A stretch of DNA of 64,000 bases from Timonella corticicola (GTDB taxonomy: Bacteria > Actinomycetota > Actinomycetes > Actinomycetales > Cellulomonadaceae): assembly GCF_042683685.1 (NCBI RefSeq), contig NZ_JBHUOP010000004.1, positions 62,001 to 126,000 on the forward strand, given 5' to 3'. Made by a program: the position numbers and the translations under genes. The notes under the pieces were generated by a model. It saw only the letters and a list, made by a program, of their open reading frames with translations, made no database searches and was not told the DNA's origin. This document shows, in pieces, positions 36,031 through 44,038 of this stretch; the stretch's first letter is position 1; the number at the start of each line of letters is the position of its first letter.

Positions 36031-37365
36031 TTAAGAAAGTTCTGTGGGGTGTGGTTCCGCACCGTTGAGCAGAGGCGACGAGTGCGGTGGGTTTACGGTG
36101 GCGCTGAAGGCACCGCGTTGAACTCGGACGTGCACGATGGCTCCGCCGAGAGCCTGTTCGGGGGAGGTAATCACCGAACCGTTCTCCGATTGGACCACCG
36201 CGTATCCTCGCTCAAGCGTGGTCAATGGCGAGAGCGCGCGAACGTGAGTGGTGAGTTCGCGGATCCGTGCAGACTGATCGAGCAGACTGCGTTCGAAGAC
36301 TGTGCGCGACCGCGCGATGAGTTGCCGCAACCTGTCCTCGTGGGCGTCAATCAACACGGTGGGTTGCGCGAGGGCTGGACGGCTTCGCATCATGTCGAGA
36401 CCGTGCTGCTCGCGTTGGATCCGCGCGTTGACTGCGGCTCGCGCCCTCGCGAGTGTTTGAGCAATTCCTGCGCGTTCCTCGGCAACATGCGGCACGATGC
36501 GTTTTGCCGCGTCGGTGGGGGTGGACGCCCGAACATCCGCTACGAAGTCGAGTAGGGGAGTATCGCGCTCATGACCGATCGCGGAAACGATCGGGGTGTG
36601 CGCCTGGGCTGCAGCACGCACGAGAGATTCGTTGGAGAACGGCAGCAGGTCCTCAACCGCGCCACCACCACGGGCGATGACGATGACCTCGACATCCGCG
36701 ATCTCATCCAACTCCCGTAGCGCAGCGGTCACTTGAGGAACTGCGTGCACTCCTTGAACCGCAACCTCACGCACCTCAAACTGAACCTCAGGCCACCGTG
36801 CTCGGGCATTCACCAGCACATCGTGCAACGCCTCGGACTCGCGACCACAGATCAGCCCCACACGCTTAGGTAGGAAGGGGAGAGGTTTCTTGCGCTCGGG
36901 ATCAAACAATCCCTCAGATCCAAGTTGCGCCTTCAACTGTTCGATCCGCGCAAGCAACTCACCGATGCCAACCTGGGCGATCTCCTTCGCCTGCATCTGC
37001 AATGTTCCGCGCTTGGTCCAAAACGTCGGTTTCACGTGCGCAACCACATGGGCACCCTCAGCCAGCGGCCCGGCCTGCTCAAGCGAGCGCGTATAGATCG
37101 ACACGGGAAGCGACATGTCCAGGTCTGTGTCCCGGATCGTCAAGAACGCCATACCGGCACCGGGCCGCTTATTCAACTGAACGACCTGGCCCTCAATCCA
37201 CAGCGGAACCATGCGGTCGATGTACTGTGCGATCTTCTGCGACAACACGCGCACCGGCCACGGATTGTCCCGCGTGGTATCACCAGCACGCACCGCCAAC
37301 TCCATGGGCTCGCTCGGAGAGTCCTCACTCACAACCTCTGTGTCCTTCCCCCGTTGATCACTCAA
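36031..37365 (-). CDS. xseA: Exodeoxyribonuclease VII large subunit
   Basis: The 444-residue catalytic subunit has an N-terminal OB-fold (VRVLSQKIAQYIDRMVPLWIEGQVVQLNKR ... FLTIRD) and the nuclease core around PKRVGLICGRESEALHDVL and VIARGGGAVEDLLPFSNESLVRAA. The latter holds the conserved catalytic block of the family. The coiled helical C-terminus follows. With XseB it trims single-stranded DNA in repair. The ATG at 37365 fits. It is divergent from ispH, with a 297-base intergenic region. Confidence 0.95.
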   Translation of the reverse strand: MSDQRGKDTEVVSEDSPSEPMELAVRAGDTTRDNPWPVRVLSQKIAQYIDRMVPLWIEGQVVQLNKRPGAGMAFLTIRDTDLDMSLPVSIYTRSLEQAGPLAEGAHVVAHVKPTFWTKRGTLQMQAKEIAQVGIGELLARIEQLKAQLGSEGLFDPERKKPLPFLPKRVGLICGRESEALHDVLVNARARWPEVQFEVREVAVQGVHAVPQVTAALRELDEIADVEVIVIARGGGAVEDLLPFSNESLVRAAAQAHTPIVSAIGHERDTPLLDFVADVRASTPTDAAKRIVPHVAEERAGIAQTLARARAAVNARIQREQHGLDMMRSRPALAQPTVLIDAHEDRLRQLIARSRTVFERSLLDQSARIRELTTHVRALSPLTTLERGYAVVQSENGSVITSPEQALGGAIVHVRVQRGAFSATVNPPHSSPLLNGAEPHPTELS

Positions 37366-37662
37366 ACCTCAACTCCCTAACGGTTTGTTGGGTTACAAAC
37401 TGCATCCGTTACGCATCATCTCTATAATCCACTGCACTACTTTGTCCGTAACAGCCTGACGCATCCCTCTGACAATTGTCCGCTTCACACGCACGTTCCC
37501 TCGCATCAACGGATAGAACCTGTGCCCATCGACTGTGAAAACAGCACAAACCGCACGTCATCCGCGCAAGGAGGGAATCGTCGCCAATCAGCCGCCCAGA
37601 CGTGCACAAGGTCACCGCACTTTCCGCCCCCGTCCGTCAGACGCTTCACCTAGAATGAGGGG
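37366..37662. other. Divergent promoter region xseA/ispH
   Basis: No gene was accepted in 297 bases. A motif copy AATCGTCGCCAAT lies at about 37578, and both promoters must lie here. Confidence 0.5.
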
Positions 37663-38754
37663 GTGAGCCAAACCCTTCTCGCTAATGACTCCCAACCTCC
37701 AGTCGCAACCAAGCGGGTGCTGCTCGCAGCGCCCCGTGGCTACTGCGCGGGCGTTGACCGTGCAGTGATCGCGGTCGAAAAAGCACTCGAACTGCACGGC
37801 GCACCCGTCTACGTGCGTAAAGAAATCGTGCACAACAAATACGTCGTCGAAACGCTCGCCGAACGCGGCGCGATCTTCGTCAACGACACCGATGAGGTGC
37901 CCGAGGGTGCGCGTGTCGTGTTCTCCGCACACGGGGTCTCCCCGGCAGTGGTCGCCGCTGCGAAGGAACGCAACCTCGACACCATCGACGCAACCTGCCC
38001 CCTCGTGACCAAAGTGCACAAAGAGGCCGTCCGATTCGCTAAAGATGACTACGACATCCTGCTGATCGGCCACACCGGCCACGAGGAGGTCGAGGGCACC
38101 GCAGGCGAGGCCCCAGACCACATTCAGATCGTGAACTCGCCAGACGATGTGGACAATGTCGTGGTCCGCGATCCCGACAAGGTCGTGTGGATCTCCCAGA
38201 CCACGCTCTCCGTGGACGAGACCATGGAGACCGTCAACCGGCTGCGCACCAAGTTCCCCACCCTGCAGAACCCACCAAGCGACGACATCTGCTATGCCAC
38301 CCAAAACCGTCAGGTCGCGGTCAAGAAGCTTGCACCACACTGCGACGTCGTGCTCGTGGTCGGCTCGCGTAACTCCTCAAACTCCGTACGCCTCACCGAG
38401 GTCGCACTCGACGCAGGCGCTCGTGCGAGTTACCTAATCGACTACGCCAAGGAAATCGACAGCGCCTGGTTTGACGGAGCGACCACAGTCGGCATTTCCT
38501 CGGGGGCATCGGTTCCCGAGATCCTCGTCCAGGACGTTTTGAAGTACCTTGCCGAGCAGGGCTTTGGTGAAATCGAAGAGGTTCGCACCGCAACCGAGGA
38601 CCTCATGTTCTCCCTGCCACGTGAACTACGCGCTGACTTGAAGAAGGCCGGAGTCGAATCCAAGCGTCCGCGCCGTGAAGGCCGTAGGGATCTGGGCGTC
38701 GAGCCGGTTTCCGACTCGGTCGTTCCGGCTGGTGATGGGTGCAACGCCCTGTAA
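37663..38754 (+). CDS. ispH: 4-hydroxy-3-methylbut-2-enyl diphosphate reductase
   Basis: The last enzyme of the methylerythritol phosphate route, making isopentenyl and dimethylallyl diphosphate. The three cluster cysteines are Cys28 (RGYCAGVDRA), Cys112 (DATCPLVTKVH) and Cys210 (DDICYATQNRQ). The acid/base segment TGHEEVEGT is also present. At 363 residues it has a C-terminal basic extension typical of actinobacterial IspH. The GTG at 37663 follows AGGGG. A hairpin (AAGGCCC/GGGCCTT, 38767-38803) follows the gene. Confidence 0.96.
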   Translation: MSQTLLANDSQPPVATKRVLLAAPRGYCAGVDRAVIAVEKALELHGAPVYVRKEIVHNKYVVETLAERGAIFVNDTDEVPEGARVVFSAHGVSPAVVAAAKERNLDTIDATCPLVTKVHKEAVRFAKDDYDILLIGHTGHEEVEGTAGEAPDHIQIVNSPDDVDNVVVRDPDKVVWISQTTLSVDETMETVNRLRTKFPTLQNPPSDDICYATQNRQVAVKKLAPHCDVVLVVGSRNSSNSVRLTEVALDAGARASYLIDYAKEIDSAWFDGATTVGISSGASVPEILVQDVLKYLAEQGFGEIEEVRTATEDLMFSLPRELRADLKKAGVESKRPRREGRRDLGVEPVSDSVVPAGDGCNAL

Positions 38755-38931
38755 GAATTGAATCACAAGGCCCGGGTCCCTCGTGTGGAGGGGCCAGGGC
38801 CTTGCTGTTGGTGAATGTTCAGGCTTGTGCCTGTCATGCTCGTGCCCCTCTTCGCATTCGTACTCGTCACACCGTCCAGTTCAACAACCCACCCTTACAC
38901 CCACGGCTACATCCAACCCCACCTACCAAAC

Positions 38932-38998
38932 CGATGGGCTATTTTTGGTCCGGGTGCACGTCCAAAGATCATGCACTCGGGCCAAAAACAGCCCATCG
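38932..38998. repeat. Dispersed hairpin repeat, copy 7 (best preserved)
   Basis: Arms of about 28 bases read CGATGGGCTATTTTTGG and then TCCGGGTGCA on the left, with the complement on the right and only three or four mismatches. It is the clearest member of the family. Confidence 0.85.
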
Positions 38999-39041
38999 AG
39001 TTCCTTAAGGTAAACCACTCACCCCACACGCCTAGACAGTG

Positions 39042-39108
39042 CAACATGGTGATTTCTGCGGAATCACCACCTAAGAAAAACACCTAACTCCGGAGAATCA
39101 CCATGTTG
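39042..39108. repeat. Inverted repeat CAACATGGTGATT
   Basis: CAACATGGTGATT (39042-39054) is matched in inverted orientation at 39096-39108. A third partial copy (GAATCACCACC) lies between them, so two alternative hairpins are possible. Confidence 0.6.
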
Positions 39109-39160
39109 GGCGACTGCGACTGCGCCACTCTAGGCCACGAAAGAACTAGGGCATAACAAA

Positions 39161-39192
39161 AACGAGGATCCCCGTCATTAGGGATCCTCGTT
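39161..39192 (-). terminator. Terminator of the 5S rRNA gene
   Basis: Perfect arms AACGAGGATCCC/GGGATCCTCGTT, with a TTTTTG run on the minus strand, 19 bases after the 5S 3' end. Confidence 0.85.
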
Positions 39193-39210
39193 CTTTACTA
39201 TGAAGTTTAA

Positions 39211-39328
39211 GTGCGGCCACGTTCTACTCTCCCACACCCTCCCGAGTGCAGTACCATCGACGCTGGTGAGCTTAGCTACCGGGTTCGGAATGGGACCGGG
39301 CGTTTCCTCACCGCTGTGATGGCCGCAG
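39211..39328 (-). rRNA. rrf: 5S ribosomal RNA, orphan
   Basis: The minus strand shows the closing stem TGCGGCCA/TGGCCGCA. It also carries the conserved blocks ACGCCCGGTCCCATTCCGAA, GTAGCTAAG, GATGGTACTGCA and GGGAGAGTAG, in the order of bacterial 5S RNA, about 118 bases. It ends before its own terminator. Upstream on its strand (39329-39600) there is no 23S sequence, so this copy is not the end of a complete rRNA operon here. Confidence 0.93.
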
Positions 39329-39461
39329 AAACAAGTTAACTACACTCCAGTGGCGAACACCAACTCCAGTCGGGGTAACCTCCACCACACCAAGCTCAGA
39401 CTAGGCGTAACGTGCAGGCAAGTACGCAACCGAATCGTCGCCAATCCAGCACCGCTGCAAT

Positions 39462-39530
39462 CGAACTCAACCTTTTGTGTCCGAGGTCAACCGAATGGCG
39501 GTTGACCTCGGACACAAAAGGTTGAGTTCG
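39462..39530. repeat. Perfect 32-bp inverted repeat upstream of ychF
   Basis: Arms 39462-39493 and 39499-39530 are fully complementary with a five-base loop AATGG. The stem contains CCTTTTGTGTCCGAGG. It lies between the divergent 5S and ychF genes. No U-run follows, so it is not an ordinary terminator. Confidence 0.9.
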
Positions 39531-39601
39531 GATGGTGAGGTGAGGGGAGTCTCCTTGAGACCACGCCCGGTGGCTGCGGTGAGCCGGTAGAATGGTGCAA
39601 C

Positions 39602-40687
39602 GTGGCTCTTACTATTGGAATTGTTGGTCTCCCGAACGTCGGTAAGTCGACGTTGTTCAACGCATTGACTCGTGCGCAGGTTCTCGCAGCGAACTACCCG
39701 TTCGCGACGATTGAGCCGAACGTTGGTGTCGTGCCTCTGCCAGATCCTCGCCTGAACAAACTGGCTGAGATCTTTGGCTCCGAGAAGATTCTGCCTGCGA
39801 CCGTGTCGTTTGTGGACATCGCCGGAATCGTGCGCGGCGCATCCGAGGGTGAGGGCCTGGGCAACAAGTTCCTGGCAAACATTCGTGAAGCTGACGCGAT
39901 CTGCCAGGTGACGCGTGCATTCGCTGACCCTGACGTTGTGCATGTAGACGGTAAGGTGTCGCCAAAGGATGACATCGAGACCATCAACACCGAACTGATC
40001 CTCGCTGATCTTGAGACCGTGGGTAAGGCCCTCGTGCGTCTTGAGAAGGAAGTGAAGATCAAGAAGGGCGACCCGGTTCTCTTTGAAGCGGCCAAGGTCG
40101 CCCAGAAGATTCTTGAAGAAGGTCAGACCCTGTTCGCTGGCGCCGGTGCCGCGAAACTGGACCTTTCCGAGATTTCCTCGCTGCAACTGCTTACCGCAAA
40201 GCCATTCATCTATGTGTTCAACACCGATGACGCTGGTCTTGCCGATGAATCGTTCCAGAACGAAATTCGCGAGATCGTTGCTCCCGCTGACGCGATCTTC
40301 CTGGACGCCAAGTTCGAGTCTGAACTCGTTGAACTCGAACCAGAAGAGGCCGCAGAGATGTTGGCGGAGAATGGCCAGGACGAGGCAGGGCTAGATCAGT
40401 TGGCTCGCGTCGGCTTTGACACGCTTGGTCTCCAGACCTACCTGACCGCAGGTCCAAAGGAATCCCGTGCCTGGACCATCCGCAAGGGATGGACCGCGCC
40501 ACAGGCTGCTGGAGTTATTCACACTGACTTCGAGCGTGGCTTCATCAAGGCCGAGGTCATCTCGTTCGCGGACCTTGTTGAGACTGGTTCTGTCGCCAAT
40601 GCCCGCGCTGCCGGTAAGGCACGCATGGAGGGCAAGGACTACGTCATGCAGGATGGCGACGTGGTGGAGTTTAGGTTTAATGTGTAG
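39602..40687 (+). CDS. ychF: Redox-regulated ATPase YchF (Obg-like)
   Basis: The 361-residue P-loop NTPase of the Obg/YchF family prefers ATP. G-motifs are GLPNVGKSTLFNALT (G1), VDIAGIVRGASEGEGLGNKFL (G3) and a divergent NKxD region (FNTDD). A coiled-coil insert and the C-terminal TGS domain, ending DGDVVEFRFNV, follow. The start is a GTG at 39602. The last nine codons are the sequence that recurs further downstream at the boundaries of the accessory island, so the 3' end of this gene appears to be its insertion point. Confidence 0.96.
   Translation: MALTIGIVGLPNVGKSTLFNALTRAQVLAANYPFATIEPNVGVVPLPDPRLNKLAEIFGSEKILPATVSFVDIAGIVRGASEGEGLGNKFLANIREADAICQVTRAFADPDVVHVDGKVSPKDDIETINTELILADLETVGKALVRLEKEVKIKKGDPVLFEAAKVAQKILEEGQTLFAGAGAAKLDLSEISSLQLLTAKPFIYVFNTDDAGLADESFQNEIREIVAPADAIFLDAKFESELVELEPEEAAEMLAENGQDEAGLDQLARVGFDTLGLQTYLTAGPKESRAWTIRKGWTAPQAAGVIHTDFERGFIKAEVISFADLVETGSVANARAAGKARMEGKDYVMQDGDVVEFRFNV
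40658..40687 (+). repeat. Island boundary repeat 1 (native ychF 3' end)
   Basis: GACGTGGTGGAGTTTAGG then TTTAATGTGTAG encodes DVVEFRFNV-stop. It is the reference for the four similar sequences at 41415, 43713, 44758 and 47610. Confidence 0.75.
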
Positions 40688-40711
40688 CGGATTGCAGTCT
40701 GGTGGGAAGAA

Positions 40712-40945
40712 ATGATCTGCCCGAACGCGGCTTGCGGGGTGACAGTCCCCCAAAGTGCGTGGTTCTGCCCGTAGTGTGGCAAGCGGCTAGGCAATAGCGA
40801 TAACGGAGCCAATCAGCACGTAGATACTGGTGGCGGCAATATCTCGGGTGGTGTGTTTCAGGCTGGTGGTGACATTCATCTGGGGGGGAGCCCCAGGAAG
40901 CCCGCGCCACATATGAGCCGAAATGGTCCTGGCGAAGCCCCTTGA
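40712..40945 (+). pseudogene. Zinc-ribbon small protein broken by an in-frame amber codon
   Basis: From the ATG at 40712 (GGGAAG upstream) the frame reads MICPNAACGVTVPQSAWFCP, then TAG at 40772-40774, then continues CGKRLGNSDNGANQHVDTG to a TGA at 40945. The amber falls inside the second CxxC of a four-cysteine zinc ribbon; any amino acid there would restore it. The following segment GGGNISGGVFQAGGDIHLG resembles the Gly-rich 'G.V.QA..I.G' motifs of some actinobacterial signalling and defence proteins. Its stop overlaps the TTG start of the next gene, so they were probably translated together. Confidence 0.55.
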
Positions 40946-41409
40946 CGCTTGCTGTTCTCACCTGGGTCAGCGTGATCTCTGGACTCCTGAGTCTTGGGTC
41001 GGTCTATAAGGTCGTCGAACCTTTAGTCAACACTATTCTGAGTACGGATGATACCGGAAATGTCAAGCCGGTCCAGCCTGTCTGGGTATTTGTCTTCCTG
41101 GGACTCGTTGTCGTCTTTGCTTTGGCCAGGTTTCTGAGTCGCGTTGCAAAGAACGAGACTCAGCACTTTTCGTCCTTGTCTTGGCTCCCTGCGCTTACCG
41201 GCTGGGGTAGGAGGATCGGGCTTGCTCGCATGCAAGGAACCTGCCCGTTCGACGGGGGTCGGCTGCGATTCTATGACAAGCCTGTTCAGTGGGTAGATGA
41301 TCTGAACACGGGGAAGCGCAAAGTCATGCAACGGCGAATGGCTGCGGAATGTGTCAAGAACGATGAACATTGTTGGACTGTCGACAAGACAGACAGAGGC
41401 GACCGGTGA
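40942..41409 (+). CDS. Small membrane protein of the ychF island
   Basis: The 155-residue protein of unknown family has two hydrophobic segments (LAVLTWVSVISGLLSLGSV and VWVFVFLGLVVVFALARFL). A cytoplasmic region follows with CPFDGGRLRFYD and AAECVKNDEHCW, which could bind zinc. The TTG at 40942 overlaps the preceding TGA (TTGA); a later start would remove the first helix. Its own stop overlaps a GTG (GTGA) that opens the next small frame. The tight overlaps suggest one transcription unit running into the DUF4209-like gene. Confidence 0.6.
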   Translation: MTLAVLTWVSVISGLLSLGSVYKVVEPLVNTILSTDDTGNVKPVQPVWVFVFLGLVVVFALARFLSRVAKNETQHFSSLSWLPALTGWGRRIGLARMQGTCPFDGGRLRFYDKPVQWVDDLNTGKRKVMQRRMAAECVKNDEHCWTVDKTDRGDR

Positions 41410-41588
41410 ACGAAGACGTGGTGGAGTTCCGCTTCAACGGCTGGCAGTCAAGTCTATCGATAGGGGCTGCTGCACGATCAGGTAACAACTTCAAATTCGT
41501 GCCATCAGGCTCCCCCGACATGTATAGAGTAGGACGTCTACCGGGAGGGAGGTTCGAGTGTCGGAAAGCGGACCAGAGACGAGACTGA
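41406..41588 (+). CDS. Short frame carrying a ychF-tail-like sequence (doubtful gene)
   Basis: A 60-codon frame begins VNEDVVEFRFNGWQ, with GAGG eight bases upstream, and overlaps the neighbours on both sides. The first residues copy the YchF C-terminus DVVEFRFN. It is more likely the scar of an insertion event than a functional gene, but it is placed for translational coupling. Confidence 0.3.
   Translation: MNEDVVEFRFNGWQSSLSIGAAARSGNNFKFVPSGSPDMYRVGRLPGGRFECRKADQRRD
41415..41440 (+). repeat. Island boundary repeat 2
   Basis: GACGTGGTGGAGTTCCGCTT then CAACGG encodes DVVEFRFN with synonymous changes relative to ychF. It separates the membrane protein from the DUF4209-like gene. Confidence 0.55.
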
Positions 41589-43504
41589 AGTTCTTCGGCC
41601 TAAGCGACTACGGAACCTTTTGGCAGGCCGATCGTCTCCTAGAGCTCGTCCGTGAATTTGATGCTACTCGGGGCGATCAAGGCATAAACGACATCGTTGA
41701 GTTGCATCACCTCGCGCTGTTCCTAGAACATAAAATTCTCCCGAAGGACCTGGCCGAAGCAGAGCGAGACGCACCTCTGGTGCACGTCCCCGAGATCCGG
41801 GAAATCATCGGCAGATTTTTCGGCAAGGTGACTGACTCCACCTTCTCAACGTTCGTTCAGGACGTTGACTTTCAGTACCGCACAGATGTCCTCGATCTCC
41901 TCGGAAAGAACAAGGTCTTCGAGCGCTGCACTGGCTCGATCGTGCTTGCTGCACTTCAAGAGCAGAGGTTCCACCCGTGCGATCTGCTCTCATGCCAGCC
42001 ACTCGTGCGTGCCTACGACCAGGAGATTCGGGCCTTGCTACTCGCTGGGCCGCGCAATGCTGAGCTGCTTGCGCGGAAGCTCCTCCAGTCCGAGGGGCGG
42101 GACCCAATCCACCTCCCGAAGAGCTTCACTCCCGCGGATCAGCGTGACCTGTTTGACCGCTACGTAGACGAGGAAGAGCCCAACCTCAACTTCGTCAAGC
42201 TGATCGCATCCGCACGAGCTGACAAGAACACCGGCGTCGATGCACGACTGAAGCTAAAGGCTAGTCGCAAGGCCGATGCGCTCACAAAGAACATGTTCGA
42301 GTCCACGGAGGGGATCAAGACCGGCTGCGAAGTGGGCATCTCAGCCGATCAGGTCGAAGAGGTCGTCCAGTCTTGGGACGGCATGGTTGGCAAGTACTCC
42401 TACAGCCGAACCTGGCTCACGGAGAACCTCGACTACCCGACTATCCTGAATAACTTCGTTCACCTGTTCCAGTTCGCCAACAAGCACATGCTCCTGGAAC
42501 TACCTTCCTACGAAGCGCAACTTGGCGTCTTCGAGCGGTTCATGGGTACGCCGGGCAAGGGCGACTACCGGACGGGGGCGGCGTTCAGGCTCCAGGACCA
42601 GGCGTCCTTGCTCCAGACCTTGATGTACGAGCGCTTCCTCAGCTCCGAAGGTATAGAGCTCGAGTCGGTCATCGCTTGGTTCTTCACGGACTACCTTGAG
42701 CAGGAGTTCGGTGCCACGGGGCTGAAGTACCGCGCCTCCAGCCCGACCGCTACCTACCTTGAGAAGAGCCGACACCTGTTCTCAGAGATGGAGAGCGTCC
42801 TCAAGCAGTTCACGCTGCATGTTGACTACGGCGAGGTTGACCCGGAGCTGCTGACAATCACATCGGAGCAGCTTTCCTACGACGGCATCCCAAGTCAGGT
42901 TGTGGATAAGTACGCTTACGTTGCCAACAACGCAGACATCCAAGGAATTCAGCACCTGCTCTTCTCGGACCAATCCGGATTGGTGCACATCAGCAGCGAT
43001 CTGGAGGCAGAGAGCTTCCTCCACTTGGTCATCGCCAATGACATCGCTTACGACCAGTTCCACGAGTACCAACAGCGCAACATCGACTTCCTAGCCGAGA
43101 AGGGCATCCTGACCGGAGATCGTGACCGAATTGCGTTCGCAAGCGCGCCACAATTGTATGTGCTCAAGGAACTCTGGGAGCGCGAGGTGACGAGCTGTCT
43201 CCATCACTCGGCTGCCGGCCAGAAAGCCATTGACGAGATGGTGAGCGCCGGATGGCTGGTGCATCGATCAACGCTGCTCAGCACCGCGGAGGTCAGCTAC
43301 TTCAACTACTTCCTTAACGATAGGGAGTTCAGCAACGGACCTAGCCTGCGCAACCGCTACCTCCATGGATCACAGGCAGAGGGTGACGACGACCGCGTTC
43401 ACCGCCACACGTATCTAATAGCGCTCCGCATACTCGTTGCGCTGGTCATCAAGATCAACGATGACTTCTGCCTGACGGATAACGCCGTGCTCGCGAAGGA
43501 ATAG
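41558..43504 (+). CDS. Large DUF4209/HEPN-like protein, candidate defence effector
   Basis: The 648-residue, mostly helical protein has no clear enzymatic domain in its first 560 residues. Near the C-terminus SLRNRYLHGSQ provides R598-x4-H603 in the form RNxxxHG, typical of the DUF4209 C-terminal region and compatible with the HEPN RNase active site. It is followed by a helix HTYLIALRILVALVIKI, as in HEPN folds. GGGAGG before the GTG at 41558 is a strong ribosome site. It lies in an island with toxin-antitoxin and nuclease genes. An RNA-cleaving abortive-infection role is inference; a structural role is possible. Confidence 0.6.
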   Translation: MSESGPETRLKFFGLSDYGTFWQADRLLELVREFDATRGDQGINDIVELHHLALFLEHKILPKDLAEAERDAPLVHVPEIREIIGRFFGKVTDSTFSTFVQDVDFQYRTDVLDLLGKNKVFERCTGSIVLAALQEQRFHPCDLLSCQPLVRAYDQEIRALLLAGPRNAELLARKLLQSEGRDPIHLPKSFTPADQRDLFDRYVDEEEPNLNFVKLIASARADKNTGVDARLKLKASRKADALTKNMFESTEGIKTGCEVGISADQVEEVVQSWDGMVGKYSYSRTWLTENLDYPTILNNFVHLFQFANKHMLLELPSYEAQLGVFERFMGTPGKGDYRTGAAFRLQDQASLLQTLMYERFLSSEGIELESVIAWFFTDYLEQEFGATGLKYRASSPTATYLEKSRHLFSEMESVLKQFTLHVDYGEVDPELLTITSEQLSYDGIPSQVVDKYAYVANNADIQGIQHLLFSDQSGLVHISSDLEAESFLHLVIANDIAYDQFHEYQQRNIDFLAEKGILTGDRDRIAFASAPQLYVLKELWEREVTSCLHHSAAGQKAIDEMVSAGWLVHRSTLLSTAEVSYFNYFLNDREFSNGPSLRNRYLHGSQAEGDDDRVHRHTYLIALRILVALVIKINDDFCLTDNAVLAKE

Positions 43505-43882
43505 TGGCCGACTGCTGGCATGGTCTAGCACTCTTCAGATCCCTAGTATGTGGCGTCTCAGCCGGGTTCCCTGCGCCCGTGATGGAGCGCTACCGCCTTC
43601 GTGGCGTCCTGCAGGCTGACCCACGTCGAGAGTGAGCCTGTGTCCCCTGCTTAGTAGCGAGCACTGACCGTGGGGGGCGCACGTGAACCCCGTGTTCAGA
43701 TGTACCTATGTGCCGGAACTCGGTGGAGTTTAGGCACGCGACCTGACCGCCCGAGCAGAGTTATTCGGTTCCGAGTAAGTTCGACAGAAACAGCTACGAC
43801 TGCACTTCTGCCCCTAGTTAGAGACATGGGTGGTCTTTCCTATATAGAATTGATGGAAACAACGGGTAGAGGAGGTGCCGTC
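43505..43882. other. Noncoding gap before the Fic module
   Basis: It holds boundary repeat 3 and a TATATAGAAT promoter-like sequence (about 43840-43849) before the antitoxin gene. No gene was accepted. Confidence 0.5.
43713..43736 (+). repeat. Island boundary repeat 3
   Basis: CGGAACTCGGTGGAGTTTAG then GCACG keeps the VEFR core of the ychF tail. It shares CGGAACTCGGT with repeat 4, so the two flank the Fic module as direct repeats. Confidence 0.55.
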
Positions 43883-44038
43883 ATGAAGCGCAAGAATGTT
43901 ACTGCTGAAGCAATTCGTCGTTCCGCTATGCGTTCGACGCGGGCCTCGGCCGCACTCGAGAATCGTTCGGTGCCCGTTGGTTCCAAACGCTCAGATCGAG
44001 TCGAGGTTTTTTTAGCGACTCGTAACAAGCAGGCGTAA
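43883..44038 (+). CDS. Fic antitoxin (class I inhibitory peptide)
   Basis: The 51-residue protein MKRKNVTAEAIRRSAMRS... contains SAALEN, matching the [S/T]xxxE[G/N] inhibitory motif that blocks ATP binding in Fic proteins; VbhA carries the same kind of motif. There is no helix-turn-helix. GGAGGTG six bases before the ATG at 43883 is a near-perfect ribosome site, and the stop overlaps the Fic start (TAATG). It should neutralise the Fic enzyme by direct binding. Confidence 0.75.
   Translation: MKRKNVTAEAIRRSAMRSTRASAALENRSVPVGSKRSDRVEVFLATRNKQA

Larger units (their letters stand above)
38755..39210. other. Intergenic region with stacked inverted repeats
   Basis: No protein gene is seen. It holds the ispH hairpin (38767-38803), dispersed repeat copy 7, a CAACATGGTGATT inverted pair and the terminator of the 5S gene. 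Confidence 0.7.

Noticed and set aside
39329..39600. Possible 23S rRNA remnant upstream of the 5S gene
   Set aside because: I found no 23S-like sequence; the stretch is a palindrome and unrelated DNA.
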